Source of the DNA: Brevundimonas sp.
GTDB taxonomy: Bacteria; Pseudomonadota; Alphaproteobacteria; Caulobacterales; Caulobacteraceae
Assembly: GCA_004296955.1 (NCBI GenBank)
Contig: SCVB01000096.1
Span: 124,001-188,000, forward strand
Direction of reading: 5' to 3'
DNA length: 64,000 bases
Shown: positions 17,851 to 24,657 of the stretch, in pieces
Numbering within the stretch: the stretch's first letter is position 1
Layout of the letters: every line of letters starts with the position of its first letter
Position numbers and translations under genes: made by a program
The notes under the pieces: generated by a model
What the model was told of the DNA's origin: nothing
What the model saw: the letters and a program-made list of their open reading frames with translations, nothing else
Database searches by the model: none

Positions 17851-18852
17851 ATGGCGCGGCACGTCTTTCGCTGCATCGACGGACACACCGCCGGCAATCC
17901 CGTGCGGCTGGTGATCGAAGGCGGGCCCGAACTGACCGGCGACAGCATGAGCGCGCGCCGCCAGGACTTCATGGTCCGCTACGACTGGATCCGCACCGGC
18001 CTCTGCTTCGAGCCGCGCGGCCACGACATGATGAGCGGCGGCTTCCTCTATCCGCCGACCACGGCGGAGGCCGATGTCGGCATCCTGTTCATCGAGACCA
18101 GTGGCTGCCTGCCGATGTGCGGTCACGGCACCATCGGCATGATCACCTTCGCGCTCGAGCACGGTCTGATCAAACCGCGCACGCCCGGCAAGGTCGTCGC
18201 AGAGGTCCCCGCAGGCGTCATCAAGCTCGACTATGTGCAGGACGGCGGCCGCGTCCGCTCGGTCCGCATCCGCAATGTGCCGTCTTATCTGGCGCAGCAG
18301 GGCATCGAGATCGACGTCCCCGGCTTCGGCCCGCTGACTATCGACGTCGCCTATGGCGGAAACTTCTACGCCATCATCGAGCCCCAGGGGCCTTATACGG
18401 GGCTGGACGATCTCGGCGCCGCCCGCATCCTGCAGCTGTCACCGGTCATCCGGACGCTGGTGCGCGAGGCCTTCACCCCGGTCCATCCGGTCGACCCGAC
18501 CATCCGCGGTGTCTCCCACCTGCTCTGGGCGGACAAGCCGAAGGGCGAGGGCGCCGACGGGCGCAACGCCGTCTTCTATGGCGACAAGGCCATCGACCGC
18601 AGCCCATGCGGCACCGGCACCTCCGCGCGGCTGGCCCATCTGCATGCGACCGGCCGCCTCCCGGTCGGCCAGGCCTTTGTGCACGAAAGCTATATCGGCA
18701 GCCGCTTCATCGGCCGGGTCGAGGCCGAGACCGAGGTCGGCGGCCGCCCCGGCATCATTCCGTCGGTCGAGGGCTCGGCCATCGCCACCGGCCTGAACGA
18801 GATCTGGATCGACGACGAGGACGTCTTCGCCCACGGCTTCCAGGTCCTCTGA
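17851..18852 (+). CDS. 4-hydroxyproline 2-epimerase (proline racemase family)
   Basis: A 333-residue proline-racemase-fold protein. Both catalytic cysteines are present: C90 in PMCGHGTIG and C253 in DRSPCGTGTSAR. The Cys/Cys pair distinguishes the racemase/epimerase from trans-3-hydroxyproline dehydratase, which has Thr at the second position. It converts trans-4-hydroxy-L-proline to cis-4-hydroxy-D-proline, the first step of the pathway. It begins two bases after the deaminase stop and ends two bases before the GntR start. Proline racemase is possible, but the dehydrogenase and deaminase neighbours favour hydroxyproline. Confidence 0.92.
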   Translation: MARHVFRCIDGHTAGNPVRLVIEGGPELTGDSMSARRQDFMVRYDWIRTGLCFEPRGHDMMSGGFLYPPTTAEADVGILFIETSGCLPMCGHGTIGMITFALEHGLIKPRTPGKVVAEVPAGVIKLDYVQDGGRVRSVRIRNVPSYLAQQGIEIDVPGFGPLTIDVAYGGNFYAIIEPQGPYTGLDDLGAARILQLSPVIRTLVREAFTPVHPVDPTIRGVSHLLWADKPKGEGADGRNAVFYGDKAIDRSPCGTGTSARLAHLHATGRLPVGQAFVHESYIGSRFIGRVEAETEVGGRPGIIPSVEGSAIATGLNEIWIDDEDVFAHGFQVL

Positions 18853-18854
18853 TC

Positions 18855-19502
18855 GTGACCCGCGCGCCGCGCCCCCTGCCCGACCAGGTCTTCGCCGAGG
18901 CCCGCGAACGGATCCTGTCCGGCCGCTTGCCGGCCGATGCGCCGATCCGTCAGGACGCCCTGGCGCTGGAGCTCGGCGTCAGCAAGATCCCCCTGCGGGA
19001 AGCCCTGGCGCGGCTGGAAAGCGAAGGTCTGGTCGTCTCTCATCCCAACCGCGGTTTCGTCGTCCGCCCCCTGTCCCGCGCCGACGCCGAGGACGTCTTC
19101 GACCTGCGCCTGCGCATCGAGCCCAACGCCTGCGTGCTGGGCGCCATTCAGGCTGACGAAGCCGCGCATGAGGCGGCCCGGACCGCCTTCGCGGCGCTCG
19201 ACGCCGCCCTGCGCAACGGCCTGGCCGACATCGGGCGGCGCAACCGCGAATTCCACCTGGCCCTGATCCGGCCGTCCGGGCGCGGGGTTACGATCGAGAC
19301 GGTCGACCGCCTGCTGGCCCTGTCCGAACGCTATGTCCGGTTCCATCTCGGCGAGAACCGCCGGCTGGATCGCGCCAGCCACGAGCACGAGACCCTGCTG
19401 GCGGCCTGGCTGGAACGCCGGACCGAGGCTGTCCGTCGCGAGTCCCGGGCGCACATCCGGTCGACTCTCGTCGACCTTCGCGCCCAGCTGCCTGAAGCCT
19501 AA
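18855..19502 (+). CDS. GntR-family (FCD) regulator of the hydroxyproline cluster
   Basis: A 215-residue GntR protein read from a GTG two bases after the epimerase stop; the frame is open upstream, but the earlier sequence is a shadow of the epimerase gene. The N-terminal winged helix (about residues 20-65) reads IRQDALALELGVSKIPLREALARLESEGLV followed by a wing NRGFVVRPL. The C-terminal FCD ligand domain has DLRLRIEPNA and His-rich helices (REFH, ASHEHETLL) that usually bind a metal and an organic acid. It is the obvious candidate to bind the two ATCGTATACGAT sites. Its stop overlaps the convergent peptidase gene by 4 nt. Confidence 0.9.
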   Translation: MTRAPRPLPDQVFAEARERILSGRLPADAPIRQDALALELGVSKIPLREALARLESEGLVVSHPNRGFVVRPLSRADAEDVFDLRLRIEPNACVLGAIQADEAAHEAARTAFAALDAALRNGLADIGRRNREFHLALIRPSGRGVTIETVDRLLALSERYVRFHLGENRRLDRASHEHETLLAAWLERRTEAVRRESRAHIRSTLVDLRAQLPEA

Positions 19503-20671
19503 CTCGCCGGCCAGGCCGGAACATCGGCGAACGGCTCGTCCAGACTGTGCTGGGGCCGGGTGAACCACTGCGGCCCGGCGTCGGTCATGTGGAAATGATC
19601 CTCCAGCCGCACGCCGAACCGGCCGGGCACGACGATCATCGGCTCGTTGGAGAAACACATGCCGGTCGCCAGGGGCGTGGCATCGCCCTTCACCAGATAG
19701 GGCCCTTCGTGGATATCGAGGCCAATGCCGTGACCGGTGCGGTGCGGCAGGCCGGGCAGGCTGTAGCCGGGACCGAAGCCGTCCGCCTCCAGCGACCGCC
19801 GCGCCGCCGCGTCGACAGCCTCGCAGGAGGCGCCGGGCCGCGCCGCCTCGAAGGCCGCGGCCTGGGCCCGCTTCTCGGCCTCCCAGACGCGGCGCATCTC
19901 AGGCGCCGCCTCTCCGAACACATAGGTGCGGGTTATGTCCGAGCTGTAGCCGTCGATCCGCGTGCCGGTGTCGATCAGCACGACGTCGCCCCGTGCCAGC
20001 GCCCGGTCGCCTTCGCCGCCGTGCGGGAGGGAGGTGTCCTCGCCGAAGGAGACGATGCAGAAGGAATTGCCTGATCCACCGAGCGCCCGATGCTGCTCGT
20101 CGATGAAGCGCACGACCTCCGAGGCGCGCTGGCCGGCGTGAAGCTGGTCGTGGGCGCGGCGGTGGACCTCGATGGTGATGGCCTTGGCGTGGGACATCAG
20201 GGCGATCTCGGCCGGAGACTTGCGGCTCCGCAGCGGATGGATCAGCGGCGCGGCGTCGGCGAGGCGGGCATCATCGATCTCGGCCCGCAGGCTGCGGTAC
20301 ATGGCCAAAGCCATCCGTTCGTCGACCGCCATCCGTCCGGCCAGGCCGATCCGGTCGGCGACCAGCTGCCAGGGGCTCTCGTCCTCTTCCCAGGTCAGGA
20401 TGTCGCCGGGCAGGCTGATCAGGCCCTCGACCTTCTCCAGTTCGAACCGCGGCGTGATGTAGTCGAGCCCGCCCGAGGCATGGACCAGGGCGCCGACCAG
20501 CCGTTCCGAGGCGTACCAGTCCACGCCGGTGAAATAGCGCAGGCTGGAGGTCGAGCCGAGCAGCACGGTTCCGACGCCCGCCGCTTCCATCCCGCTTCGA
20601 AGGCCCGCCAGGCGCGCCTGCCGCTCGGCCGCGCCGATAGGAGCCGGAACCGGTGTTGAACTGCTCGTCAT
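19499..20671 (-). CDS. M24 metallopeptidase, Xaa-Pro dipeptidase/aminopeptidase type
   Basis: A 390-residue protein with an N-terminal creatinase-like domain (about 10-150) and a C-terminal pita-bread domain. All five metal ligands are visible: D234 and D245 (LIDTGTRIDGYSSDITRTY), H314 (HRTGHGIGLDIHEGPY), E343 (FSNEPMIVV) and E357 (VRLEDHFHMTD). The family cleaves bonds involving proline or hydroxyproline. In this cluster it would release hydroxyproline or proline from small peptides. The start follows GGAG; the GntR palindrome is 29 bp upstream. No signal peptide, so it acts in the cytoplasm. Confidence 0.9.
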   Translation of the reverse strand: MTSSSTPVPAPIGAAERQARLAGLRSGMEAAGVGTVLLGSTSSLRYFTGVDWYASERLVGALVHASGGLDYITPRFELEKVEGLISLPGDILTWEEDESPWQLVADRIGLAGRMAVDERMALAMYRSLRAEIDDARLADAAPLIHPLRSRKSPAEIALMSHAKAITIEVHRRAHDQLHAGQRASEVVRFIDEQHRALGGSGNSFCIVSFGEDTSLPHGGEGDRALARGDVVLIDTGTRIDGYSSDITRTYVFGEAAPEMRRVWEAEKRAQAAAFEAARPGASCEAVDAAARRSLEADGFGPGYSLPGLPHRTGHGIGLDIHEGPYLVKGDATPLATGMCFSNEPMIVVPGRFGVRLEDHFHMTDAGPQWFTRPQHSLDEPFADVPAWPAS

Positions 20672-20700
20672 GGCCTGCTCCGCGCGTCGCCGGATTGAGT

Positions 20701-20712
20701 ATCGTATACGAT
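20701..20712. promoter_or_regulatory. GntR operator, copy 2 (identical to copy 1)
   Basis: The same ATCGTATACGAT palindrome lies between the divergent M24 peptidase and TSUP permease genes, 29 bp and 39 bp from their starts. Flanks differ from copy 1 (GAGT...CGTG here; CAGG...AATG there), so the conserved unit is just the 12-mer. It places both genes in the same regulon as the hydroxyproline enzymes and argues against any translation start for the permease upstream of it. Confidence 0.8.
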
Positions 20713-20751
20713 CGTGCTCAGTTGGCGATCGAACGACAAGGGGGGAAGACC

Positions 20752-21621
20752 TTGGTCCTGACAATTCTGCTGACGGCCCTGGCCCTGCTGGCCACGGCCT
20801 TCGTCGTGGTGCTGGGGCGGGCCGCCCTGAAACGGGGAACCGGCGCGCCCGGTCCCGAGGCGATCGTCCTCGGCGCCGTCGCCAATTTCTTCGACACCCT
20901 AGGCATCGGCTCCTTCGCCCCGACCACCGCCTGGCTCCGGTTCCGCAGGATGACGCCCGACAGTTTCATCCCCGCGACCCTGAACGTCGGCCACGCCCTG
21001 CCCACCATGGTGCAGTCGGCGGTCTTTCTGGTGCTGCTGGGGGTCCACGTCGACCCGATGCTGCTGGTGTCTTGCATCGTCGCGGCGGTCGCCGGAGCCG
21101 TCGTGGGCGCGCCGCTGATGGTCCGAGCGCCGGTGCGGGTGGTGCAGGGGATCGTCGGCGTCGCCCTGCTGATCGCCGCCGCCCTCTACGCCATGAGCAA
21201 TCTGGACCTGATGCCGATCGGCGGAACCGCTACTGCGCTGGAGCCCCGCCTGCTCTGGATCGCCGTCGCCGCCCATTTCGTCATGGGCATGCTGATGGCT
21301 TTCGGGATCGGCCTCTACGCCCCGTCCCTGATCCTGCTCAGCCTGCTGGGTCTGGACCCACGCCTGGCTTTCCCGGTCATGGCCAGCGCCTGCGCCTTCC
21401 TGATGCCGACCACCGGCTTCCGCTACATCAACGCCGAACGCATTGACCTGCGGATTGTCATCGGCATCGCGCTGGGCGGCATACCCGCCGTTTTGGTGGC
21501 CGCTTTCGTGGTCAAGGAAATGCCGATCGAGCCGCTGCGCTGGGCGGTCGTGGTCGTGGTCCTCTACGCCGCCGCACTGCTGCTACGGGCGGCGTCCAAG
21601 GGGGAGGTCCCCAGGACCTAG
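20752..21621 (+). CDS. TSUP-family (TauE/SafE) membrane permease, TTG start
   Basis: A 289-residue protein with about eight hydrophobic segments and the TSUP repeat marks (GAVANFFDTLGIGSFAPTTAW near the start, and a matching second half beginning AAHFVMGMLMAFGIGLYAPSL). The open frame extends upstream through the GntR operator, so I start at TTG, which follows AAGGGGGGAAG with good spacing; a TTG ten codons earlier lacks a site. Family members export or import sulfite, sulfoacetate and other organic anions. Shared operator with the hydroxyproline genes suggests a pathway metabolite or imino acid as substrate. That is inference. It ends 4 nt inside the convergent phaC gene. Confidence 0.85.
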   Translation: MVLTILLTALALLATAFVVVLGRAALKRGTGAPGPEAIVLGAVANFFDTLGIGSFAPTTAWLRFRRMTPDSFIPATLNVGHALPTMVQSAVFLVLLGVHVDPMLLVSCIVAAVAGAVVGAPLMVRAPVRVVQGIVGVALLIAAALYAMSNLDLMPIGGTATALEPRLLWIAVAAHFVMGMLMAFGIGLYAPSLILLSLLGLDPRLAFPVMASACAFLMPTTGFRYINAERIDLRIVIGIALGGIPAVLVAAFVVKEMPIEPLRWAVVVVVLYAAALLLRAASKGEVPRT

Positions 21622-23402
21622 TGGCGAACGCGGACGTAGTCGCCCGGCGCCGCGACGCCGGCCTTCAGCTTGCCCGAACCGACCTTGCGCGCCTTGACCC
21701 TGTCGTCGGCCGCCGCGGCGTCGAGCCAGCCCTGCCATTCCGGCCACCACGAGCCGGCCTTCTGCTCGGCGCCGGCCAGCCAGGTCTCGGCGTCGGCCGG
21801 GGCGTCATCATTGGTCCAGTAGCCATGCTTGTTCGCCGCCGGCGGATTGATCATGCCGGCGTTGTGCCCCGAGCCGCCCAGCAGGAAGCGCGTCGGCCCG
21901 CCGAAGAAGTGACGGCCGGCATAGGTGTTCTTCCAGGCCGAGACGTGGTCGTCCTTGAGCGCCACGATCATCACCGGGGTCTTGATGGCCTTGAGGTCCA
22001 GCGTCACGCCGTCGATCGCGACGCCGCCGTCCTTGAGCTGATTGCCGCGCAGGATCTGGCGGCCGTACTCCTTGAGCATCCGCGCCGGGATGCGCGAGCC
22101 GTCGTCGAACCACCACAGCAGGTCCGAAGCACGCGCCTCGTCGCCCAGCAGATAGTGGTTCACCACCGACGACCAGATCAGGTCGTTGGCCCGAACGGCC
22201 GAGAACAGCTTGGTCAGGTCGTGGGCCTCGACATAGCCCTTGTCGTCCAGATAGCGGTCGAAGGCGTTCAGGTCCTGCTCGCTCGTGAACACAGACCATT
22301 CGCCCATGTCGCCGAAGTCGACGAGGGTCGCGATCAGGGTCGCCGAGGCGATCCGGTCGGCGCCGCCAGTCTGCGCCAGATACGCCAGCGTCATCGCCGA
22401 AAGCGTGCCGCCGAGGCAGTAGGAGACGAGATCCGCATCGGCCTCGCCCGTGGCCAGTTTAACGGCGTCGAGCGCGGCGATGACGCCGTCCTTCACATAG
22501 GCGTCCATGCCGTTGTCGGCGTGGCTCTCGTCCGGATTGGCCCAGGAGATGACGAAGACGGTGTGACCCTGGTCTACCAGCCATTTCAGATAGCTGGCCT
22601 TGGGCGTCAGGTCGAAGAGGTAGTATTTGTTGACCAGCGGCGGCACGAACAGCAGCGGGCGGCGATAGACCTTGTCGGTCGTCGGCGCGTACTGGATCAG
22701 CTCCATCAGGTCGTTCCTGAACACCACCGCGCCCGGCGTGGCGGCGACGTTGACGCCCAGTTCGAAATCGTTGGGCGCGCGGCGCCCGACCAGACCCTGA
22801 CCCTTGCCGACGTCCTCCAGCAGGTTGGACAGACCGGTCATCAGGTTCAGGCCGCCGCTCTCGATGGTGCGGCGCGCGACCTGCGGATTGGTGTGGGGGA
22901 AATTCGTCGGCGCCAGGGCGTTCATCATCTGCCGGCTGGCGAAGTCGACCTGGGCGCGGGTGGCCTCATCGACCGGAGCCGTGGCGACGAAATCCTGCAG
23001 CTGACGCGCGGCCAGCAGATAGGCCTGTTTCAGCCAGTCATAGACCGGCTCGTCGGTCCATGCCGGATCGGAGAAGCGGCGGTCGCCCTTGACCGGCGTC
23101 GCCACCGGGGCGGCTTCCTGTCCCATCGCCCGCTCGCCCATGGTGCGCCACAGGGCGGTCCAGTCATTCCAGTTCTTCGCCTGGGCCTCGAACAGGGCGG
23201 CCGGCTGCATCATCACGGCCGTGTTAAACTCGACCATCGCCCGCGTCAGCGTCGTCGGATCGTACGGCAGGACCTGGGGCGTCGCCGCCTGGGCCATGGT
23301 CGTACGCACCGCGGCGGCGGCGTTCTGCATCAGCGTCGTCAGGGTCTCGGCCACGACGGTCGGATCGGGCAGCTGGGGAACCGGCGTCCGGGTATCGGTC
23401 AT
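21618..23402 (-). CDS. phaC: PhaC, class I poly(3-hydroxyalkanoate) synthase
   Basis: A 594-residue PHA synthase. The N-terminal PhaC domain is followed by an alpha/beta-hydrolase core. The lipase-like box is SYCLGGT with nucleophile C329; the Asp is in ALKDDHVSAW (D484/D485) and the His is H513 (GGSGHNAGMINPP). It polymerises (R)-3-hydroxyacyl-CoA into storage granules. The start follows GGAAAG with 8-nt spacing. A 62-codon gene lies 16 nt upstream on the same strand. Lack of a phaA/phaB/phaE neighbour is usual for alphaproteobacterial class I synthases. Confidence 0.95.
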   Translation of the reverse strand: MTDTRTPVPQLPDPTVVAETLTTLMQNAAAAVRTTMAQAATPQVLPYDPTTLTRAMVEFNTAVMMQPAALFEAQAKNWNDWTALWRTMGERAMGQEAAPVATPVKGDRRFSDPAWTDEPVYDWLKQAYLLAARQLQDFVATAPVDEATRAQVDFASRQMMNALAPTNFPHTNPQVARRTIESGGLNLMTGLSNLLEDVGKGQGLVGRRAPNDFELGVNVAATPGAVVFRNDLMELIQYAPTTDKVYRRPLLFVPPLVNKYYLFDLTPKASYLKWLVDQGHTVFVISWANPDESHADNGMDAYVKDGVIAALDAVKLATGEADADLVSYCLGGTLSAMTLAYLAQTGGADRIASATLIATLVDFGDMGEWSVFTSEQDLNAFDRYLDDKGYVEAHDLTKLFSAVRANDLIWSSVVNHYLLGDEARASDLLWWFDDGSRIPARMLKEYGRQILRGNQLKDGGVAIDGVTLDLKAIKTPVMIVALKDDHVSAWKNTYAGRHFFGGPTRFLLGGSGHNAGMINPPAANKHGYWTNDDAPADAETWLAGAEQKAGSWWPEWQGWLDAAAADDRVKARKVGSGKLKAGVAAPGDYVRVRH

Positions 23403-23418
23403 GAGGCAGGCTTTCCGC

Positions 23419-23607
23419 TTACAGCGAGACGAGAACATCCACGGCCGCGCAGTCGTGCGGGGCTACGAACAGCAACGCCAGGGCGCGGTCCGGGTTCTCG
23501 GCCGCCCACATCGGGCAGGGAGCTTCGGAGGCGTCGATCAGCGCGGCTGTCGGGCGCGGCATAGCGGTCTGGGCGGCGGGCGTATAGGCGGCGGCGTCGA
23601 AGGCCAT
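23419..23607 (-). CDS. Small hypothetical protein upstream of phaC
   Basis: A 62-residue Ala-rich reading frame of no known family, starting MAFDAAAYTPAAQTAMP and containing two Cys (EAPCPMW and PHDCAAV). Third codon positions are strongly G/C, as in real genes here, and it ends 16 nt before phaC, suggesting co-transcription. I see no strong ribosome-binding site. It could be a real small protein linked to PHA metabolism or a chance frame. Confidence 0.5.
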   Translation of the reverse strand: MAFDAAAYTPAAQTAMPRPTAALIDASEAPCPMWAAENPDRALALLFVAPHDCAAVDVLVSL

Positions 23608-23694
23608 GAGGGTGTCCCGGGAACAGATGCGTTCGGATGACGGCGGTATGTCATGGCTTTTCTGTTCTGACGATGCCAATGTTTGAGCAATCGT

Positions 23695-23710
23695 TGTGCA
23701 TTTTTGCACA
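23695..23710. promoter_or_regulatory. Inverted repeat over the LysR ribosome-binding region
   Basis: TGTGCA-TTTT-TGCACA is a 6-bp-arm inverted repeat ending directly before the AGGAG site of the LysR gene. Repeats with T-N(10-12)-A spacing are typical of LysR binding sites. It lies between the LysR gene and the divergent small gene/phaC pair. Autoregulation of the LysR gene is the simplest reading. Confidence 0.5.
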
Positions 23711-23719
23711 GGAGCGATC

Positions 23720-24619
23720 GTGGCCGATTTCAACTGGAACGATCTGCGCGCCTTCCTCGCCGTGGCCCGCACGGGACGGCTGACGACCGCCGCCGCGCGC
23801 GTCGGCATGGACCACACCACCGTGGCCCGGCGCATAGCCGCCCTCGAGGATGGACTGGGCGCCCGGCTGTTCGACCGCAGCCCCCAGGGCTACGCCCTGA
23901 CCCCGCACGGCGAGCGGTTGATGCCAACGGCGGAGAAGATCGAAAGCCTGACCCTGCTGGCCGCCAACGAGCTCGGCGAGTCCGATCAGGCCCTGTCCGG
24001 CACGGTTCGGATCGGCGCGCCCGAGGGGTTTGGCAGCTATGTCCTGGCCCCGCTGATGGCGAAACTGGCCGACCGCCATCCGGGTCTGGATATCCAGCTG
24101 GTCGCGATTTCCGGCGTGCTAAGCCTGTCCAAGCGCGAGGCCGACATCGCCGTCACCCTCAGCGCCCCACGCGAGGGACGGCTGATCTCACGCAAGCTGA
24201 CCGACTACGGCCTCAGCCTCTACGCCGCCCCCGCCTATCTCGACGCCCGGCCGCCGATCCGGACCCGCGCCGACATGGCCGGCCACCGCTTCATCGGCTA
24301 CATCGGCGACCTGCTCTATGCGCCCGAGCTGGACTATATGCAGGCGCCCGACGTCGACATTCACGTCGCCCTGCAGAGCTCCAACCTGATCGCCCAGCTT
24401 CAGGCCGCCCTGGCCGGCGCGGGCCTCTGCGTCCTGCCCGACTTCATCGCCGCCCGCGAGGCCGGGCTGCGACGCGTCCTGCCCGAGGCCGTGCATCTGG
24501 ACCGCAGCCTCTGGCTGGTGACCCATGCTGACCTCAAGCCCCTCGCCCGCATTCGGGCGGTCACGGCGATGATCGTCGAGGCGGTCCGGGCCGACCGCGC
24601 CATGTTCACAGGCGGCTGA
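23720..24619 (+). CDS. LysR-family transcriptional regulator
   Basis: A 299-residue LysR protein with the N-terminal HTH (FNWNDLRAFLAVARTGRLTTAAARVG, then TVARRIAALEDGLGARLFDR) and a two-lobe effector domain. I use the GTG preceded by AGGAG with 5-nt spacing instead of an ATG eight codons upstream that lies in the inverted repeat and has no site. It is 38 bp upstream of the aminobenzoyl-CoA monooxygenase gene, on the same strand, and divergent from the phaC unit. Its target could be either; the cluster downstream also encodes its own MarR regulator. Confidence 0.9.
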   Translation: MADFNWNDLRAFLAVARTGRLTTAAARVGMDHTTVARRIAALEDGLGARLFDRSPQGYALTPHGERLMPTAEKIESLTLLAANELGESDQALSGTVRIGAPEGFGSYVLAPLMAKLADRHPGLDIQLVAISGVLSLSKREADIAVTLSAPREGRLISRKLTDYGLSLYAAPAYLDARPPIRTRADMAGHRFIGYIGDLLYAPELDYMQAPDVDIHVALQSSNLIAQLQAALAGAGLCVLPDFIAAREAGLRRVLPEAVHLDRSLWLVTHADLKPLARIRAVTAMIVEAVRADRAMFTGG

Positions 24620-24642
24620 CGCTGGACATCCGTCCGGAGTTG

Positions 24643-24656
24643 TTTCAAGCTTAAAA
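24643..24656. promoter_or_regulatory. Candidate MarR operator at the start of the aminobenzoyl-CoA operon
   Basis: TTTCAAGCTTAAAA is a near-palindrome centred on AAGCTT and ends one base before the start codon of the monooxygenase gene. MarR proteins commonly bind AT-rich palindromes of this size over promoters of CoA-dependent aromatic degradation genes. It stands out as AT-rich in this GC-rich region, and no clear ribosome-binding site is found in the same stretch. Confidence 0.4.
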
Positions 24657-24657
24657 T

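Noticed and set aside
18117..18854. N-terminal extension of the GntR gene into the epimerase gene
   Set aside because: The extension is an out-of-frame reading of the epimerase gene; the GTG at 18855 gives a normal GntR N-terminus.
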